From Verrucomicrobiales bacterium (GTDB lineage Bacteria; Verrucomicrobiota; Verrucomicrobiia; Verrucomicrobiales; DEV007): a stretch of DNA of 64,000 nucleotides. Below are positions 9,183-18,904 of the stretch, in pieces (within the stretch, counting starts at the first letter, position 1; the number at the start of each line of letters is the position of its first letter). The DNA is taken from assembly GCA_029213195.1 (NCBI GenBank), contig JARGNI010000015.1, forward strand, positions 1 to 64,000. The letters are read 5' to 3'. Both the position numbers and the translations under genes were made by a program. A model generated the notes under the pieces. That model ran no database searches. It was not told where the DNA came from and was given only the letters and a program-made list of their open reading frames with translations.

Positions 9183-9261
9183 GTAGCGGAACGGGGTCCC
9201 GCAGACGCGGGATTCCGACCGCCTGATCTTCCCACGACGGAATCGTTGACGATTCCGCTAC
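9183..9261. repeat. Family A palindromic element, copy 1
   Basis: Outer arms GTAGCGGA (9183-9190) and TCCGCTAC (9254-9261) enclose two inner hairpins: TCCCGC/GCGGGA, and CGGAATCG/CGATTCCG with loop TTGA. The same outer arms recur at 39587-39653 and 62441-62536. Just before it, GGGTCAC is tandemly repeated (around 9144-9160). Confidence 0.7.
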
Positions 9262-9292
9262 CCTCGATTGACTCTCCCACGTATCTCTTGCC

Positions 9293-10105
9293 ATGCCGGA
9301 ACTGGCCGAAGTCGAATATTATCGTAAGAAGTGGAATCCGGGTTTGGGACAGCGGGTCGAGAAAGTGCTGACTCGTCCCAAGGCACGGATCTATCGCGAT
9401 ATCCCGGCACCCTCGATTCGAAAAGGGCTTCTCGGGCGGACGCTCGTCGAGAGCCAGACCCACGGGAAGCAGATGATGTTTACCTTCTCGGAGGGAGCCT
9501 GGATGGGGCTTCATCTCGGGATGACAGGCAAGCTCTTCACCGAAGGCCTCGACTACGAGCCGGTGAAGAGCGATCACCTCGTCCTGGTCACGGAAACGAA
9601 TCAGCTCGTGTTCAGCGACTACCGGATGTTCGGGAAGCTGACGCTCGACCTGACCGAACATGAGGCGGGTCCCGAGTGGTGGCGAGAGCTTCCTCCGCGC
9701 ACCCTGGATCGAGGATTTTCGAAAAAGGCGCACGCGACTTTCGTTCGTCGCTTTCCCAGGACGCCGCTGAAGACCCTGCTCCTCGATCAGCGAGGGTATC
9801 CCGGGATCGGAAACTGGATGGCGGACGAGATCTGCTGGCGATTGCGGATTCCTCCCCAGACTCGAGTGGGAGAAATCGATGACGAAGCGCTCGATGCAAT
9901 CTGGAAGATGACCCGCCAGGTCTCACGCGACGCTCTACGAGTGATCGGGGACACCTGGGACACGCCTCCGAAAAGCTGGCTCTTCACCCACCGTTGGAAA
10001 GACGGGGGCAGCTGTCCGCGACGCGGTTGTGGAGTTGACCTGCAACGCGCCGATCTGCGCGGGCGGACGACCTGCTGGTGTCCACAGTGCCAGGCGGAGG
10101 GCTGA
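9293..10105 (+). CDS. mutM: Fpg/Nei family DNA glycosylase
   Basis: Base-excision repair enzyme (270 aa) that removes oxidised purines such as 8-oxoguanine and nicks the abasic site. It starts with PELAEVE (canonical PELPEVE), providing the N-terminal proline nucleophile and the catalytic Glu. The Lys of HGKQMMF corresponds to Fpg Lys57. The helix-two-turn-helix includes LLLDQRGYPGIGNWMADEI. The C-terminal zinc finger is complete (CPRRGC then CWCPQC) with the RGRTT arginine. The Ala in place of the second Pro and overall divergence leave the substrate class within Fpg/Nei open. It stands alone between a repeat element and a small membrane protein. Confidence 0.88.
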   Translation: MPELAEVEYYRKKWNPGLGQRVEKVLTRPKARIYRDIPAPSIRKGLLGRTLVESQTHGKQMMFTFSEGAWMGLHLGMTGKLFTEGLDYEPVKSDHLVLVTETNQLVFSDYRMFGKLTLDLTEHEAGPEWWRELPPRTLDRGFSKKAHATFVRRFPRTPLKTLLLDQRGYPGIGNWMADEICWRLRIPPQTRVGEIDDEALDAIWKMTRQVSRDALRVIGDTWDTPPKSWLFTHRWKDGGSCPRRGCGVDLQRADLRGRTTCWCPQCQAEG

Positions 10106-10254
10106 ACTCACGGGTGCTCCATGGGTGAATAGGCCCAGGCAAAGAGTCTCGGATTCGTTGCTTGCGTATCCAGGGATCTTCTTTGTCGGTGGTAGGATCC
10201 CGGTGGAAAACAGGCCTCCTCTACGACAGGGGGCATTCTCGCTCCCCTACTCCC

Positions 10255-10620
10255 ATGAATGCATTTTTCTTCTTCTTTTTGATCGCGCTCATCTCGGCCA
10301 TGGCGTGGACGATCCTTTTGCTAATCTTCGAGCGTCAGAATGGTAGATGGATGGGGCTGATCGGAGCCTGGGCAGCCGTGGTGGTGTTGGGTGCGATATG
10401 GCAGGCAGAAGCGATTGCCTGGCTCTGGATTTTTCTCAAGGCAGTCCTTGCCGTCTGGTTCGGCGCCATTGTTTTTCTGATTGTTGGCACCGTTTCAACC
10501 ACCTCCACGAAACCGGTCTCCTGGCCGATTCTTTCGTGTGCCTTGATCAGTACGCTGGTCAATGTTGCGGCTGGACTCTATTTCCTCTGGGAGGCAACGG
10601 TCAGTGGCGGGGGAGTCTGA
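10255..10620 (+). CDS. Small integral membrane protein, unknown function
   Basis: A 121-aa hydrophobic protein starting MNAFFFFFLIALIS. Four predicted membrane helices fill it: residues about 3-24, 30-48, 50-74 and 84-108. The open frame extends 31 codons further upstream, but that stretch is charged and unlike a gene start, so the ATG at 10255 is preferred. I recognise no family. The next gene is on the opposite strand and ends 31 bp away (convergent). Confidence 0.6.
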   Translation: MNAFFFFFLIALISAMAWTILLLIFERQNGRWMGLIGAWAAVVVLGAIWQAEAIAWLWIFLKAVLAVWFGAIVFLIVGTVSTTSTKPVSWPILSCALISTLVNVAAGLYFLWEATVSGGGV

Positions 10621-10651
10621 ATTGAAGATCGAGAAACAGCAGCTTCTGGTC

Positions 10652-11338
10652 TCAGGAACCGAAGGTCGTTTTCCGATATCCTTCCAGGGAGGGGGAAAAC
10701 AGGGAGTTGGGCATCGAGACATTCGACCTCACCGAGTGGAAGATGGTGTCCACCGAAGAACCATCCTTCAAAGCGATTTCCATTCCGCGGAGTCGGTAGT
10801 CGTCGGCTCCTACCACGAAGGTAAACGAACTGACTCCCCGCCCCGCCGAACCGAGGGGCTGGGTTGCGATGTAGTAGACGCCACCGTTCTTCGAGATCTT
10901 GGTAACCCGATACTTCTGCTGGAACTCGGACATGGTCCGTGGGAATCCCCCGGCAAGGGAAGAGATTCCGGGAGCTCCCCCGCCAGAGCCATAGGGACGC
11001 ACCTCGTATTTCTTCAGCGGTGTTCGAACGATGGTCATTTTGCTCCCACGTCGGACCACGATGGTCTGCGCTGGATCTCCCGTCTGCCAGCGAAAGCGGT
11101 GGTAGCGATAGTCCATCCACAGCGTGCCCGTCTGACGGATCGGGATCTTGAGCGACCGCATCGTCCGCGTCTGGGTGAAGTTGATCTTCACGGTGTTCAC
11201 TCCGGAATTGGTCGCCATCCAGCGTTGCACCACGGAGAGGTCGGCGGCCGAGGAAAGCGAGGAGAAAACAAAGGAGGCGGCGAGAACCACAAAGGCACTC
11301 CCGAGAGAGAATCGAGCGGAGGGGCGCATTGTGGTCAT
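10652..11338 (-). CDS. LolA-like outer-membrane lipoprotein carrier protein
   Basis: A 228-aa periplasmic protein with a signal peptide after the ATG at 11338 (SARFSLGSAFVVLAASFVFS, cleavage near SSAAD). The following region matches the LolA/DUF fold: an N-terminal helix (LSVVQRWM), then VKINFTQTRTMRSLKIPIRQTGTLWMDYR and FRWQTGDPAQTIVVRRG, the strands of the half-barrel that holds lipid chains. An upstream in-frame start at 11380 adds only polar residues; GGCGG lies 5 nt before the ATG at 11338. It lies 53 bp after the MMPL exporter gene on the same strand. LolA-like plus MMPL pairs are known from aryl polyene and related lipid-export clusters, so lipid delivery to the outer membrane is likely. 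Confidence 0.82.
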   Translation of the reverse strand: MTTMRPSARFSLGSAFVVLAASFVFSSLSSAADLSVVQRWMATNSGVNTVKINFTQTRTMRSLKIPIRQTGTLWMDYRYHRFRWQTGDPAQTIVVRRGSKMTIVRTPLKKYEVRPYGSGGGAPGISSLAGGFPRTMSEFQQKYRVTKISKNGGVYYIATQPLGSAGRGVSSFTFVVGADDYRLRGMEIALKDGSSVDTIFHSVRSNVSMPNSLFSPSLEGYRKTTFGS

Positions 11339-11391
11339 TATAACCGCCTCGCTGGATTTGTCAGCCCTAATTAATCTCAATTTTATGATAA

Positions 11392-13800
11392 TCAGGATAT
11401 CTTAGCTTTTGCATCGAGTCCGTGAAACGCTCGATACCAGCTCGGAACGAGGAAGACGGCAATCAGCATGTTGATCAGGATCCCTGTCGCGCAGACGATC
11501 CCGAGACTGGCGAGTCCATGGGCCGAGGCCGTTGCGAGGGACCCGAAACCGATCGCGGAGGAGGCACCGCAAAAGATGAGGGCCTTTCCGATTCCTCGAC
11601 GTGCCCTGGCGATGTCGCCCTTTCCTCGGCGGAGCGCAAAGATCATGTGGATGCTGAAGTCGAGCCCGGTTCCGAAAAGGAGGGGAAGTCCGCAGACATT
11701 GAAGGAATTCCACGTCATGGGAGTCCAGACGGTGAGCAAGACCATACCGGCTGCTGCGAAACCAAGCGAGGAGAGACTCAGCAGGAGATCCCGCCAGGAG
11801 CGAAAGACGAGGGCGAGCATGGCGGCGAGGATTCCCATCATGGGGAGAAAGACCCGCAACACGTCTTCCTTGATTCGCTCGTTGAGCGCGGTGCCGAGAG
11901 ATCCGAGGCTGGCGACCGCGGTCGAGTCGTTGCAGACCTCGTGGACCCAGTTTCGGTCTCGAGGCTGGCTCGGCTTCACGGTTCCGAGGGCAGCGAAGGT
12001 TCCCTCCTGTTCGGCAAAGAGTCGCTCGAGGGACCACTCCGCCAGGGCACCGGTGGGGGCTGCAAATTCTCGGGTCTCCAACTGATCCGCGTAGTTTTCC
12101 CAGGCCTCGAAAAGGGTCGAGGTCAACTCGACGCCTTCTTCCGAGAAACCCGCCTTGCCGATTTCGGATTCGAGCCGTTCGCGTTCCCCGAGCAAGCGTC
12201 GGGCGGTTTCGCGATTGGCCTCCTGGTGAACGGGATCAGGAATGAAGGCGGTCGGCAACACCGAATCGATCAGCAATCCGGAAGAAGTGGCCGCTTCGAT
12301 GCGCTTTTCTGCGAGACTGAGCTCTTCCTGCAACCCGCCGATCGAGGTGGCCGTGATGACCGTGGGGACGGCATTCTCGCGACCTTTGAGCTCGGACTGG
12401 AGGGTTTGCCACGAAATCATGGACGGGCTTTCGCGAATGCGGAAGGGATGAAAGTTGGCTTCGAGATGTGGGATCTCTTTGAGAAACATGGAAGCCAGGG
12501 CCAGCACAGGAATCCCGAAGGAAACGGCGAGAAAGAGAGGACGTGGCAACATTCGCGGTTTGGGGGCGCTTGCTTCGCCTCCGCCCTTGCGACTCTTGGT
12601 AAAACTGACCGCGATTGGTGCGAAACCGTAGAGCATGATGAGGGCACCGATCATGACCCCCATGGCGACGAGATTTCCCATCTCGGAGAGCCCTGGAAGA
12701 GAACTGAGATTCAGCGAGAGGAACACGACAGCCGTCGTCCCTGCTGCCCAGAGGATGCTGGGTCCGACGGCCTTGCGCAAAGCTCGGGCATCCCCTTGGG
12801 TTTCGATCGATTCGCGGTAGATCACGATGCCGTAGTCCACCGCCAGTCCCATGAGGATGGCGGCGAAACCGGCGCTCATGACACTGAGGTTTCCAAAGAA
12901 AAGTCCCCCGATGAAAAGGGTGATGGCGAGGATCGCGAGCATTGCCGAGACCAGCCAGGAAAGAGGCTTGGTCTGTCGGTGCATGATCCAGAAGAGCAGG
13001 GAGATGAGGAGCATCGTCATCACGACCGAGATCGTCATGTCGCGCTCCATTTCCGATCCGACTTCGGCCATGAAAGCCGGTGTGCCGGTCAATCCGACGG
13101 TGATTCCCGGATCGCCTTCATGGGCGGCTTCCCATTCCTGCTCCCAGGCGTCAACAATGGCACGCACTTTCTCCAGCCACACGGCGGCGTCTCGGTAGCT
13201 GGAGAAGTCGACGCCATTGCCCTCGACATAAATGAGCTGAAAGGTTCCGTCTTCCGAGGCCATGGGATCGGGACCGGAGGACTCGCCGTCCCCACCAATC
13301 AACTCACCCACATCGGAAAGCCCGAGGGGGTCGTAGCTCGTGATGACCGCCGCCTGATCGAAGAAGCCACTCTGCAGCGTCTCCATCGAGGTGGCGATCC
13401 GGGCCTGCGACTTTTCGGGAGCGAGGCGTTCGGCCAAGGCTGCAAATTCTTCGGGAGGGGCGTTGAGCCAGAGCCAGGCGAGAAGACCGCCACCTTCCGT
13501 CACCAGCTCGGTGAGGGATAGCTCGCGATACACTTGCGAAACCAGCCCGGGATGTTCCTCGAGTCGCTCCGTGAGAGAGGCCAGCGCTTCGTCAGCGATG
13601 AAGGCTTCGTTGGCTTTGAGCGTCACGATGAGCTGACCATCGCGACTGAAATACCGGTTGAGCTGATCCATGCCTCGCACCTCGGGGAGGTCCGCGGGCA
13701 GCATCTCATACAGGTTCGCCGAGAACTGGACACGCAGGACGCAGAAAGCGGCGATGGCACCGATCACGGTGACAACCAGGATGGGAGGCAGGCGAGTCAT
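11392..13800 (-). CDS. MMPL/RND family lipid exporter
   Basis: An 802-aa inner-membrane transporter with the MMPL/HpnN plan. TM1 (about 5-25) is followed by a large periplasmic loop with the NLYEMLPADLPEV motif. A block of five helices contains FAAILMGLAVDYGIVIYRE, with the proton-relay Asp in the LAVDYG motif. A second loop follows, then another five helices with LPLLFGTGLDFSIHMIFALR. This is the duplicated sterol-sensing-like arrangement. It would use the proton gradient to move hydrophobic lipids towards the periplasm, with the LolA-like protein downstream as acceptor. The frame is open to 13839 via TTG, but the ATG at 13800 gives a standard N-terminus. No aryl-polyene or hopanoid synthesis genes are nearby. 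Confidence 0.88.
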   Translation of the reverse strand: MTRLPPILVVTVIGAIAAFCVLRVQFSANLYEMLPADLPEVRGMDQLNRYFSRDGQLIVTLKANEAFIADEALASLTERLEEHPGLVSQVYRELSLTELVTEGGGLLAWLWLNAPPEEFAALAERLAPEKSQARIATSMETLQSGFFDQAAVITSYDPLGLSDVGELIGGDGESSGPDPMASEDGTFQLIYVEGNGVDFSSYRDAAVWLEKVRAIVDAWEQEWEAAHEGDPGITVGLTGTPAFMAEVGSEMERDMTISVVMTMLLISLLFWIMHRQTKPLSWLVSAMLAILAITLFIGGLFFGNLSVMSAGFAAILMGLAVDYGIVIYRESIETQGDARALRKAVGPSILWAAGTTAVVFLSLNLSSLPGLSEMGNLVAMGVMIGALIMLYGFAPIAVSFTKSRKGGGEASAPKPRMLPRPLFLAVSFGIPVLALASMFLKEIPHLEANFHPFRIRESPSMISWQTLQSELKGRENAVPTVITATSIGGLQEELSLAEKRIEAATSSGLLIDSVLPTAFIPDPVHQEANRETARRLLGERERLESEIGKAGFSEEGVELTSTLFEAWENYADQLETREFAAPTGALAEWSLERLFAEQEGTFAALGTVKPSQPRDRNWVHEVCNDSTAVASLGSLGTALNERIKEDVLRVFLPMMGILAAMLALVFRSWRDLLLSLSSLGFAAAGMVLLTVWTPMTWNSFNVCGLPLLFGTGLDFSIHMIFALRRGKGDIARARRGIGKALIFCGASSAIGFGSLATASAHGLASLGIVCATGILINMLIAVFLVPSWYRAFHGLDAKAKIS

Positions 13801-13824
13801 GGCAGCACGTCGAGGAATGAAAGC

Positions 13825-13854
13825 AGCAATCCGAAGCAAAAGCTTCGGATTGCT
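13825..13854. promoter_or_regulatory. Perfect 13-bp hairpin in the leader of the MMPL gene
   Basis: AGCAATCCGAAGC (13825-13837) and GCTTCGGATTGCT (13842-13854) pair perfectly around an AAAA loop. On the minus strand the hairpin ends 25 nt before the ATG of the MMPL gene, in the 132-nt gap after the upstream gene. No T run follows it, so an attenuator-like or RNA-stability role, or a repeat, is more likely than termination. Confidence 0.5.
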
Positions 13855-13932
13855 TAATATTCATCATCTCCATACTACCAGAGGATTGGCAGCTGTCGCC
13901 CGGAGAATTTTGCGGTTTTCCTGACCGGGGAA

Positions 13933-14664
13933 TTACCCTGCCAATTTGTCTGCCGGAGCTACGAGCTGGTCCTTCCACAGGCGCAGGGTTTGCATCAGCA
14001 TCTTGAACTCGTCTTCGGTGATTCCCTTGGGAATACTGGCGGGGCCCTTGCTCAGCGGGAGGGAGAGAAACCGATTTGGATCCCGGCCCATCTGGGGGGA
14101 ACCGGCTCCCTGGCGACGAGCGTCTGCGGCCCGCTTCCGGGCAGGTCCGACTCCTCCACGCTTTTTCTTCGTGGTTCCTCGGATGGGAAGTTCCGGTTCG
14201 AGTTCGAGCTGGCGGAGCTGGGCAAAGCGGCTGTTCTTCTTGTAGATCTTGCTGGCCCGCTTGGCCCCGGTTTCGGTGAACTCCCGACCGAGGAGAAACT
14301 CCTGGATCTCATCGCGGCTCGAATGACGATTCTGCCGCCAGATATTGCGAAAGGTCAGGGGGGAAAGCGCCGCTTTCTGAAGAGATTCGAGGCGTTCTTC
14401 GGGGTCCTTGGCATCGAGGATGGCGATGGCTACCGGAGAGAGGTAATGACCATCCTCCTTTTTCTGGAGCAGGTCATAGGCGCGAAGCGCACCGATCGTC
14501 TTGACGGCGGCACCATGGAAGCTGGCATATCCGCAGGCTTCCAGAAGCTGGGGACGAGTCAGGGGTTTCTCCCGAGAATCAGGAGTCGAGGCCGCCAGTT
14601 TTTGAAGAAGCGACACAGCTTCTTCCAGCGGGAGAAAGGGAAAACGAGGGCTACGTGATTTCAT
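13933..14664 (-). CDS. Winged-helix-like protein of unknown function
   Basis: A 243-aa soluble, basic protein. Residues about 7-95 look like a winged helix: FPFLPLEEAVSLLQKL, then PLTRPQLLEACGY, then HGAAVKTIGALRAYDLLQKK followed by a wing-like YLSPVAIAIL. This resembles small DNA-binding-like proteins that begin FPxLPLEKA and sort samples by helix-turn-helix. Residues 165-205 are Lys/Arg/Gly-rich and probably disordered. A final helix ends in TLRLWKDQLVAPADKL. It may be a regulator; an inverted repeat lies in its promoter region. No enzyme motif is seen. The assignment to a fold is inference. Confidence 0.6.
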   Translation of the reverse strand: MKSRSPRFPFLPLEEAVSLLQKLAASTPDSREKPLTRPQLLEACGYASFHGAAVKTIGALRAYDLLQKKEDGHYLSPVAIAILDAKDPEERLESLQKAALSPLTFRNIWRQNRHSSRDEIQEFLLGREFTETGAKRASKIYKKNSRFAQLRQLELEPELPIRGTTKKKRGGVGPARKRAADARRQGAGSPQMGRDPNRFLSLPLSKGPASIPKGITEDEFKMLMQTLRLWKDQLVAPADKLAG

Positions 14665-14697
14665 GCCCCTACCTTATAGGCTAAAATAACGGAATCA

Positions 14698-14719
14698 AGC
14701 TAACTGATATTGTTTAGCT
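14698..14719. promoter_or_regulatory. Inverted repeat in the promoter region of the winged-helix-like gene
   Basis: AGCTAA (14698-14703) and TTAGCT (14714-14719) flank a 10-nt spacer, in an unusually AT-rich stretch 34 bp upstream of the start codon at 14664. The position fits an operator, perhaps for autoregulation, but this is inference. Confidence 0.3.
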
Positions 14720-14764
14720 CTAATATTTGTCGAATAGTGATTTCTAGCAGTGCTTTTGAGGCTT

Positions 14765-14795
14765 AACGGGGTTGGCTTGGTGACTCAACCCTGTT
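14765..14795. repeat. Family B 31-nt palindrome, copy 1
   Basis: Arms AACGGGGTTG (14765-14774) and CAACCCTGTT (14786-14795) with an 11-nt spacer. It overlaps the TAA stop codon of the DUF3999-like gene. Copies of the same length lie at 39552-39582 and 56275-56305. Confidence 0.65.
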
Positions 14796-16201
14796 TACTC
14801 GACCGCTTCGACCTTTTTCGCGGCTCCGTAGAGAACCCAGATGAGAAGGGCGACCACGGCAGCGATGAGAAGATGGAGGATCCACTTCTGGGCGAACCAG
14901 GGGGGCAGAGTGATGCCGGCGCTTTCGTCGTAGACCGGATTCGGGCTCGGATCACTCAACGTCAGCCCTTCTTCGGCGATCCCTTCGCTTTCGGCTCGTT
15001 GGAGGACGGCCGTATCATAGTCCGGTCGCTCCAATTCCGCGGCGGGCGCATGATAGGCGAGCTGCCATTGATCGCCGGGTTCGGTGAGGAAGAGGAATTC
15101 CACGAGGGGACCCATTCCCTTCGCGGAACTCACTGCGATGGGGCGATTGTCCCCGTTATCGATCACCAGTCGGATGCGATCGGCCTGGATTTCGCTGAAT
15201 CGCAGGTTGAGCTTCTCTTCCTCGAGCCCGGCCAGGTCATAGCGATGAATGGTATCGCTTCCGATGCTTCGCCATTTCTCTGGATCGTCCTTCCGGGGAA
15301 CCTCGATGCGAACCGCTCTTCGGAAATTCCGCTCGGGAATCGTCAGCGAAATTTGATGCAGCGGAATGGTTTTCGTCTCGAGAATGATCTCCGAGTCCGT
15401 TTTCTCCTCGCGGCCTTCTTTCGCGATCAATTCCTGCGAGACGATCTGGATCGGATAGGTCACCTGGCCGCGTTCGGGCTGGCGAGGCTGTTTCGGGGTG
15501 AAAAAGGAAAAGCGATCGACCCGAAAATTTCGCGTCTTCACGGTGGTCGATTCGGTGACCTGGGGACCGGAGGGATTGCCCAGGGTCTTCGTGACTCGCC
15601 TCAAGTCGGACTGTTGTTCATCCGTCGCATCTTCGAGCTGGATTCGGATCTGATCATAGTGTCCCTTCGGTAGAGGGATGTCGGTACGACGAAAATCGAC
15701 GAAGGCTTCCCGATCGTAGATCAGGAAATCCGAGACGAGCGGAGTCCAGTTCTCATCCTTCGATTTGCCAAAGACCGAGACGGTTTTCTCGAAATTTCGC
15801 AGGGGAGTGTGAATTCGCAGTTGCGAGATCTCGGGGGATTTCTCGGGAAGTTCGACTGTATAGACAAGGAGGTCTTCGGAGCTCTTGTCGAAGGCGACGA
15901 TCTCGCTGGAGACTTCACGTGGGGCGACCTCCTTTCTGCGGGGTCGGGTTTCCCGGACGAGGTAGGGCCATTCGAGGATTTCTTCCTCGCGAATCCGAAA
16001 GAGCCGGACGTCGGCAAAACTCGAATCGCTTTTTTCAAAGAGCGCGGCATCGACTTCGATTCGCCCAAGACCTTCCTGGCCGGAGGCGGAGACCGAGTTG
16101 CGAATGAGCGCGAAGGGTGCCGTCGGGTCTTCGATGGCTTCTTCCGCCCAGGCCGGGCTGCTGAGACAGAGAAGGGTGAGAAAAGTGAGAGATCGGATCA
16201 T
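14795..16201 (-). CDS. DUF3999-like exported membrane-anchored protein
   Basis: A 468-aa protein with an N-terminal signal peptide ([19 protein letters not shown]) and a C-terminal membrane helix (about 440-460, [20 protein letters not shown]). The long periplasmic part is beta-rich and has the DUF3999 layout, with motifs such as [16 protein letters not shown] and a discoidin-like region ([17 protein letters not shown]). Its start overlaps the stop of the DUF2339 gene by 4 nt (ATGA), which indicates translational coupling. The DUF2339-DUF3999 pair is recurrent in bacteria and its function is not established; a cell-envelope role is likely. Its stop codon overlaps a family B repeat. Confidence 0.8.
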   Translation of the reverse strand: MIRSLTFLTLLCLSSPAWAEEAIEDPTAPFALIRNSVSASGQEGLGRIEVDAALFEKSDSSFADVRLFRIREEEILEWPYLVRETRPRRKEVAPREVSSEIVAFDKSSEDLLVYTVELPEKSPEISQLRIHTPLRNFEKTVSVFGKSKDENWTPLVSDFLIYDREAFVDFRRTDIPLPKGHYDQIRIQLEDATDEQQSDLRRVTKTLGNPSGPQVTESTTVKTRNFRVDRFSFFTPKQPRQPERGQVTYPIQIVSQELIAKEGREEKTDSEIILETKTIPLHQISLTIPERNFRRAVRIEVPRKDDPEKWRSIGSDTIHRYDLAGLEEEKLNLRFSEIQADRIRLVIDNGDNRPIAVSSAKGMGPLVEFLFLTEPGDQWQLAYHAPAAELERPDYDTAVLQRAESEGIAEEGLTLSDPSPNPVYDESAGITLPPWFAQKWILHLLIAAVVALLIWVLYGAAKKVEAVE

Positions 16202-18747
16202 GAGTCGCGGGAGTCGGATGGAGTTTCTTCTTCGTCGGCTTCTGCAGTGGGTGAGTCGGTGAGGAATCGGTGGCGATATTTGAGATAGAAAAAGGATCCG
16301 AAGAGAATCACGAGTCCGAGGAGGATGAAGGCGATGATACGGAAGAGCTGATCGAGACCGGCCAGATCGATGATGAAGATCTTCAGGACGACTCCGGAGA
16401 AGAGAACCAATCCGATTCCCCTCAGGGCGGCTCGTGATTTCGAAATTCCGGCGAGGAGCAGGGAGAGAGCAAATACGGCCCAGAAAATCGAGAGACCTCC
16501 CATTCGGAAATCGGGCAGGAACTGGTTCAGGGCGGTCCAGACCTCGAGACTGAGGTAGCCAAACAATCCGGCGAGCGAGGCATAGCCAAAGATGGAGGCG
16601 GTCTTCGAATCAGGACGATGCTGGAGGACGAATTGCCAGGCGAGGACGAGGAAAGCAATGAGCGCACCGAAGTTCAGGAGTCGCATCACCCCGCCGGCGA
16701 AGAACTCGTTGAGCCCATAGACGAGATTCCATCCGGGTTCCCAGAAGTGGATGTCGAAAAAGAAGATCTTGAGCGTGAGCACGACCAGGGTGATCCAGAA
16801 GGCTCCGGTCGCGAGAGTGTTTCGATTGGCCAGCATTTCTCGAAAGAGCACCGCGGCGAGCCCCAGCCAGATCAGGGTCAGGGCAGGACGAGTGAAGGGC
16901 TCGTAGAAATGATTGAAAGTGTGGACGGCTTCGAAGTTGAGGACGAGGAACGAGAGTCCCACGACGATCCAGAAACAGATTCGACTGAAGAGGGACTGGC
17001 CAAACCAGGGCTGGATATCGTTCTCCTCGGAGACGATCCATTTTCCTTCTCCCTCTCCTTCATGGGTGAAGAGTCGTCCGGCGGCAAAGAAGGAGGCGAT
17101 CGGGATTCCGAAAAGGAAGATCCTTTCGAGGAAGGCCAAGGCATACTCTCCTCCGCTGAGGTCTTTCATGGGAGGGCCGAACTGGGCGTCGAGATCGAAA
17201 ATCGCGATGCGTGCGAGAACGACGAGGTAGAGGACGTAGGCCAGTTGGCGAAGGAATTCGCTTCTCATCCGGGAGGCGATCCAAAGCATCACGAATCCCT
17301 GGATCGCCCAGCTCACGGTGATCCATCCCTCGGAGAGAACGAGAGGGAGGGTGATGGCTACAAACACCGCGGAGAGACCGATGAAACTCAGGAGCATGCC
17401 CTTGTCTTCGATCTTCTGATTCAGGAAATAGGCGATATGTCCGATGTAGAATGCCGCGAGCCCGAGGGTCACGAGGGCGATGGCCTCGCGGGAGTAGGTG
17501 TTCTCGACGAGATAGATGGAGAAGCTGAGAAAGACCCCGGCATTCAGAAAAAGGAAGAGCAGCTCGAGCAGGGTCGCCTTTTCCCGATGGACGAGGTGAT
17601 AGAGAAAGGTGGCGGTCGAGAAGAGAACGAAGAAGCCGATGAGGAAGGGCATGAACTCCCAGAATCGATCGGGAGCGAAGCCCGCATTGACCGCTTTCAG
17701 GGTGAGCAGGCTCGTGGCCGCGAAGCCGATATAGTTCAGAATTCTCCAATCTCGCTTCCACGCGATGAAGAGAACGCCGGATCCTAACAGGAGCAGATAC
17801 CCGAGGAAGGAAACCACGCTCGGATTCTCCGTTTCGATCATGAACGGGGTGAGGTAGCCTCCTGCGATTCCCAGGATCGCGATGAGAAGAGAGTTTCTTC
17901 GAATGGCGATGACCCCGGCTGCGACCGTCACGAGGATCATGAGGGCGAAGGCGAGAGGGGCTCCGATGACTTCCAGTCGAAAGCCGGTGAAGAAGCTGAA
18001 GTAGAAGGTGGCGAATCCGGCTCCGGCGAGGCCCTGTCCGATCAGATCATAGCGACCGCTGATCAGTTTGAGTCCACCCGCGAGGAGAACCGCACCCGTG
18101 AGCACTGAGACCGAAACCCGGACGAGTGGGCCCATCGCCTCGCTCGTGGCGGTATAGCTGAGAAAAAACCCGATTCCGAGGATGAGGATGAAGATGCCGA
18201 TGCGAAGAAGCCAGGTCGTCGCGACCGCAAACTCCATCGTGACGTTCTCGGGACGATGCTCTTCTCCGACCACGATCCAGCTCCAGATTTTTCGCAGGAT
18301 CTCCTTGGCCGCGGTTTCGAATTTGGAGGGCTCGGATTTCCTGGCCGCGACGGCTGCGGCTTCGACCGGAGCTGCTTCGGGAGAAGTCTCCGTGGTTCCC
18401 GCGGCAGAAGCAGCGAGGGGCTCGCTTGGCTCTTTCTTCGGTAAAGGAGGTGGGGACGCCGGGGATGGATCGAGTGAGAACTCTGGCTCGGCTTTCTCGA
18501 CCTCGGGAACGACAGGTTCCGGCGCGTCTTCCGGTTCGATTTCTTTGGCGACCGAGGTATCGGGGACGGGTTCCTTCTCGGGAGAAGCGTTTCGCGAGAG
18601 GCGTTCGAGGACTCCGATGGACTGGGAGACCCGATCGAGTTCGGATCGGAGCAGTCGGATCGAAGACTCGACTCTGCCCTGTTTCGAAACAACGACAATG
18701 AGGAGAATCAAGATGACGGCCAGGAATAGCAGAGCGATCGGTTCCAT
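16198..18747 (-). CDS. DUF2339 family multi-span membrane protein
   Basis: An 849-aa protein. A single N-terminal helix (5-20) is followed by a coiled segment and a Pro/Glu/Ala-rich linker (about 60-165), then more than 20 predicted membrane helices to the C-terminus. The first motif of the membrane block is [20 protein letters not shown], followed by GFFLSYTAT, typical of DUF2339. The C-terminal tail is charged ([14 protein letters not shown]). The family is large and poorly characterised. It is the first gene of a two-gene unit with the DUF3999-like protein. Confidence 0.85.
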   Translation of the reverse strand: MEPIALLFLAVILILLIVVVSKQGRVESSIRLLRSELDRVSQSIGVLERLSRNASPEKEPVPDTSVAKEIEPEDAPEPVVPEVEKAEPEFSLDPSPASPPPLPKKEPSEPLAASAAGTTETSPEAAPVEAAAVAARKSEPSKFETAAKEILRKIWSWIVVGEEHRPENVTMEFAVATTWLLRIGIFILILGIGFFLSYTATSEAMGPLVRVSVSVLTGAVLLAGGLKLISGRYDLIGQGLAGAGFATFYFSFFTGFRLEVIGAPLAFALMILVTVAAGVIAIRRNSLLIAILGIAGGYLTPFMIETENPSVVSFLGYLLLLGSGVLFIAWKRDWRILNYIGFAATSLLTLKAVNAGFAPDRFWEFMPFLIGFFVLFSTATFLYHLVHREKATLLELLFLFLNAGVFLSFSIYLVENTYSREAIALVTLGLAAFYIGHIAYFLNQKIEDKGMLLSFIGLSAVFVAITLPLVLSEGWITVSWAIQGFVMLWIASRMRSEFLRQLAYVLYLVVLARIAIFDLDAQFGPPMKDLSGGEYALAFLERIFLFGIPIASFFAAGRLFTHEGEGEGKWIVSEENDIQPWFGQSLFSRICFWIVVGLSFLVLNFEAVHTFNHFYEPFTRPALTLIWLGLAAVLFREMLANRNTLATGAFWITLVVLTLKIFFFDIHFWEPGWNLVYGLNEFFAGGVMRLLNFGALIAFLVLAWQFVLQHRPDSKTASIFGYASLAGLFGYLSLEVWTALNQFLPDFRMGGLSIFWAVFALSLLLAGISKSRAALRGIGLVLFSGVVLKIFIIDLAGLDQLFRIIAFILLGLVILFGSFFYLKYRHRFLTDSPTAEADEEETPSDSRDS

Positions 18748-18904
18748 AGAGACACAAACAAAGTTCGTGAATATCCTAGGAACTTTTCACCAAGATGGCG
18801 AATTGATAAAATCACCGAAAACATCGCTCTCATCGATGTTTTCTTTCCTCTGCTCGGGGGCCGAGCCGACTCGCTTCCTTGGCTTCGGCGAGCGAAGGCG
18901 GGTT

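Noticed and set aside
11422-13521. 699-codon plus-strand frame
   Set aside because: Lies wholly antisense to the MMPL exporter gene; the translation is charged and repetitive without any family motif.
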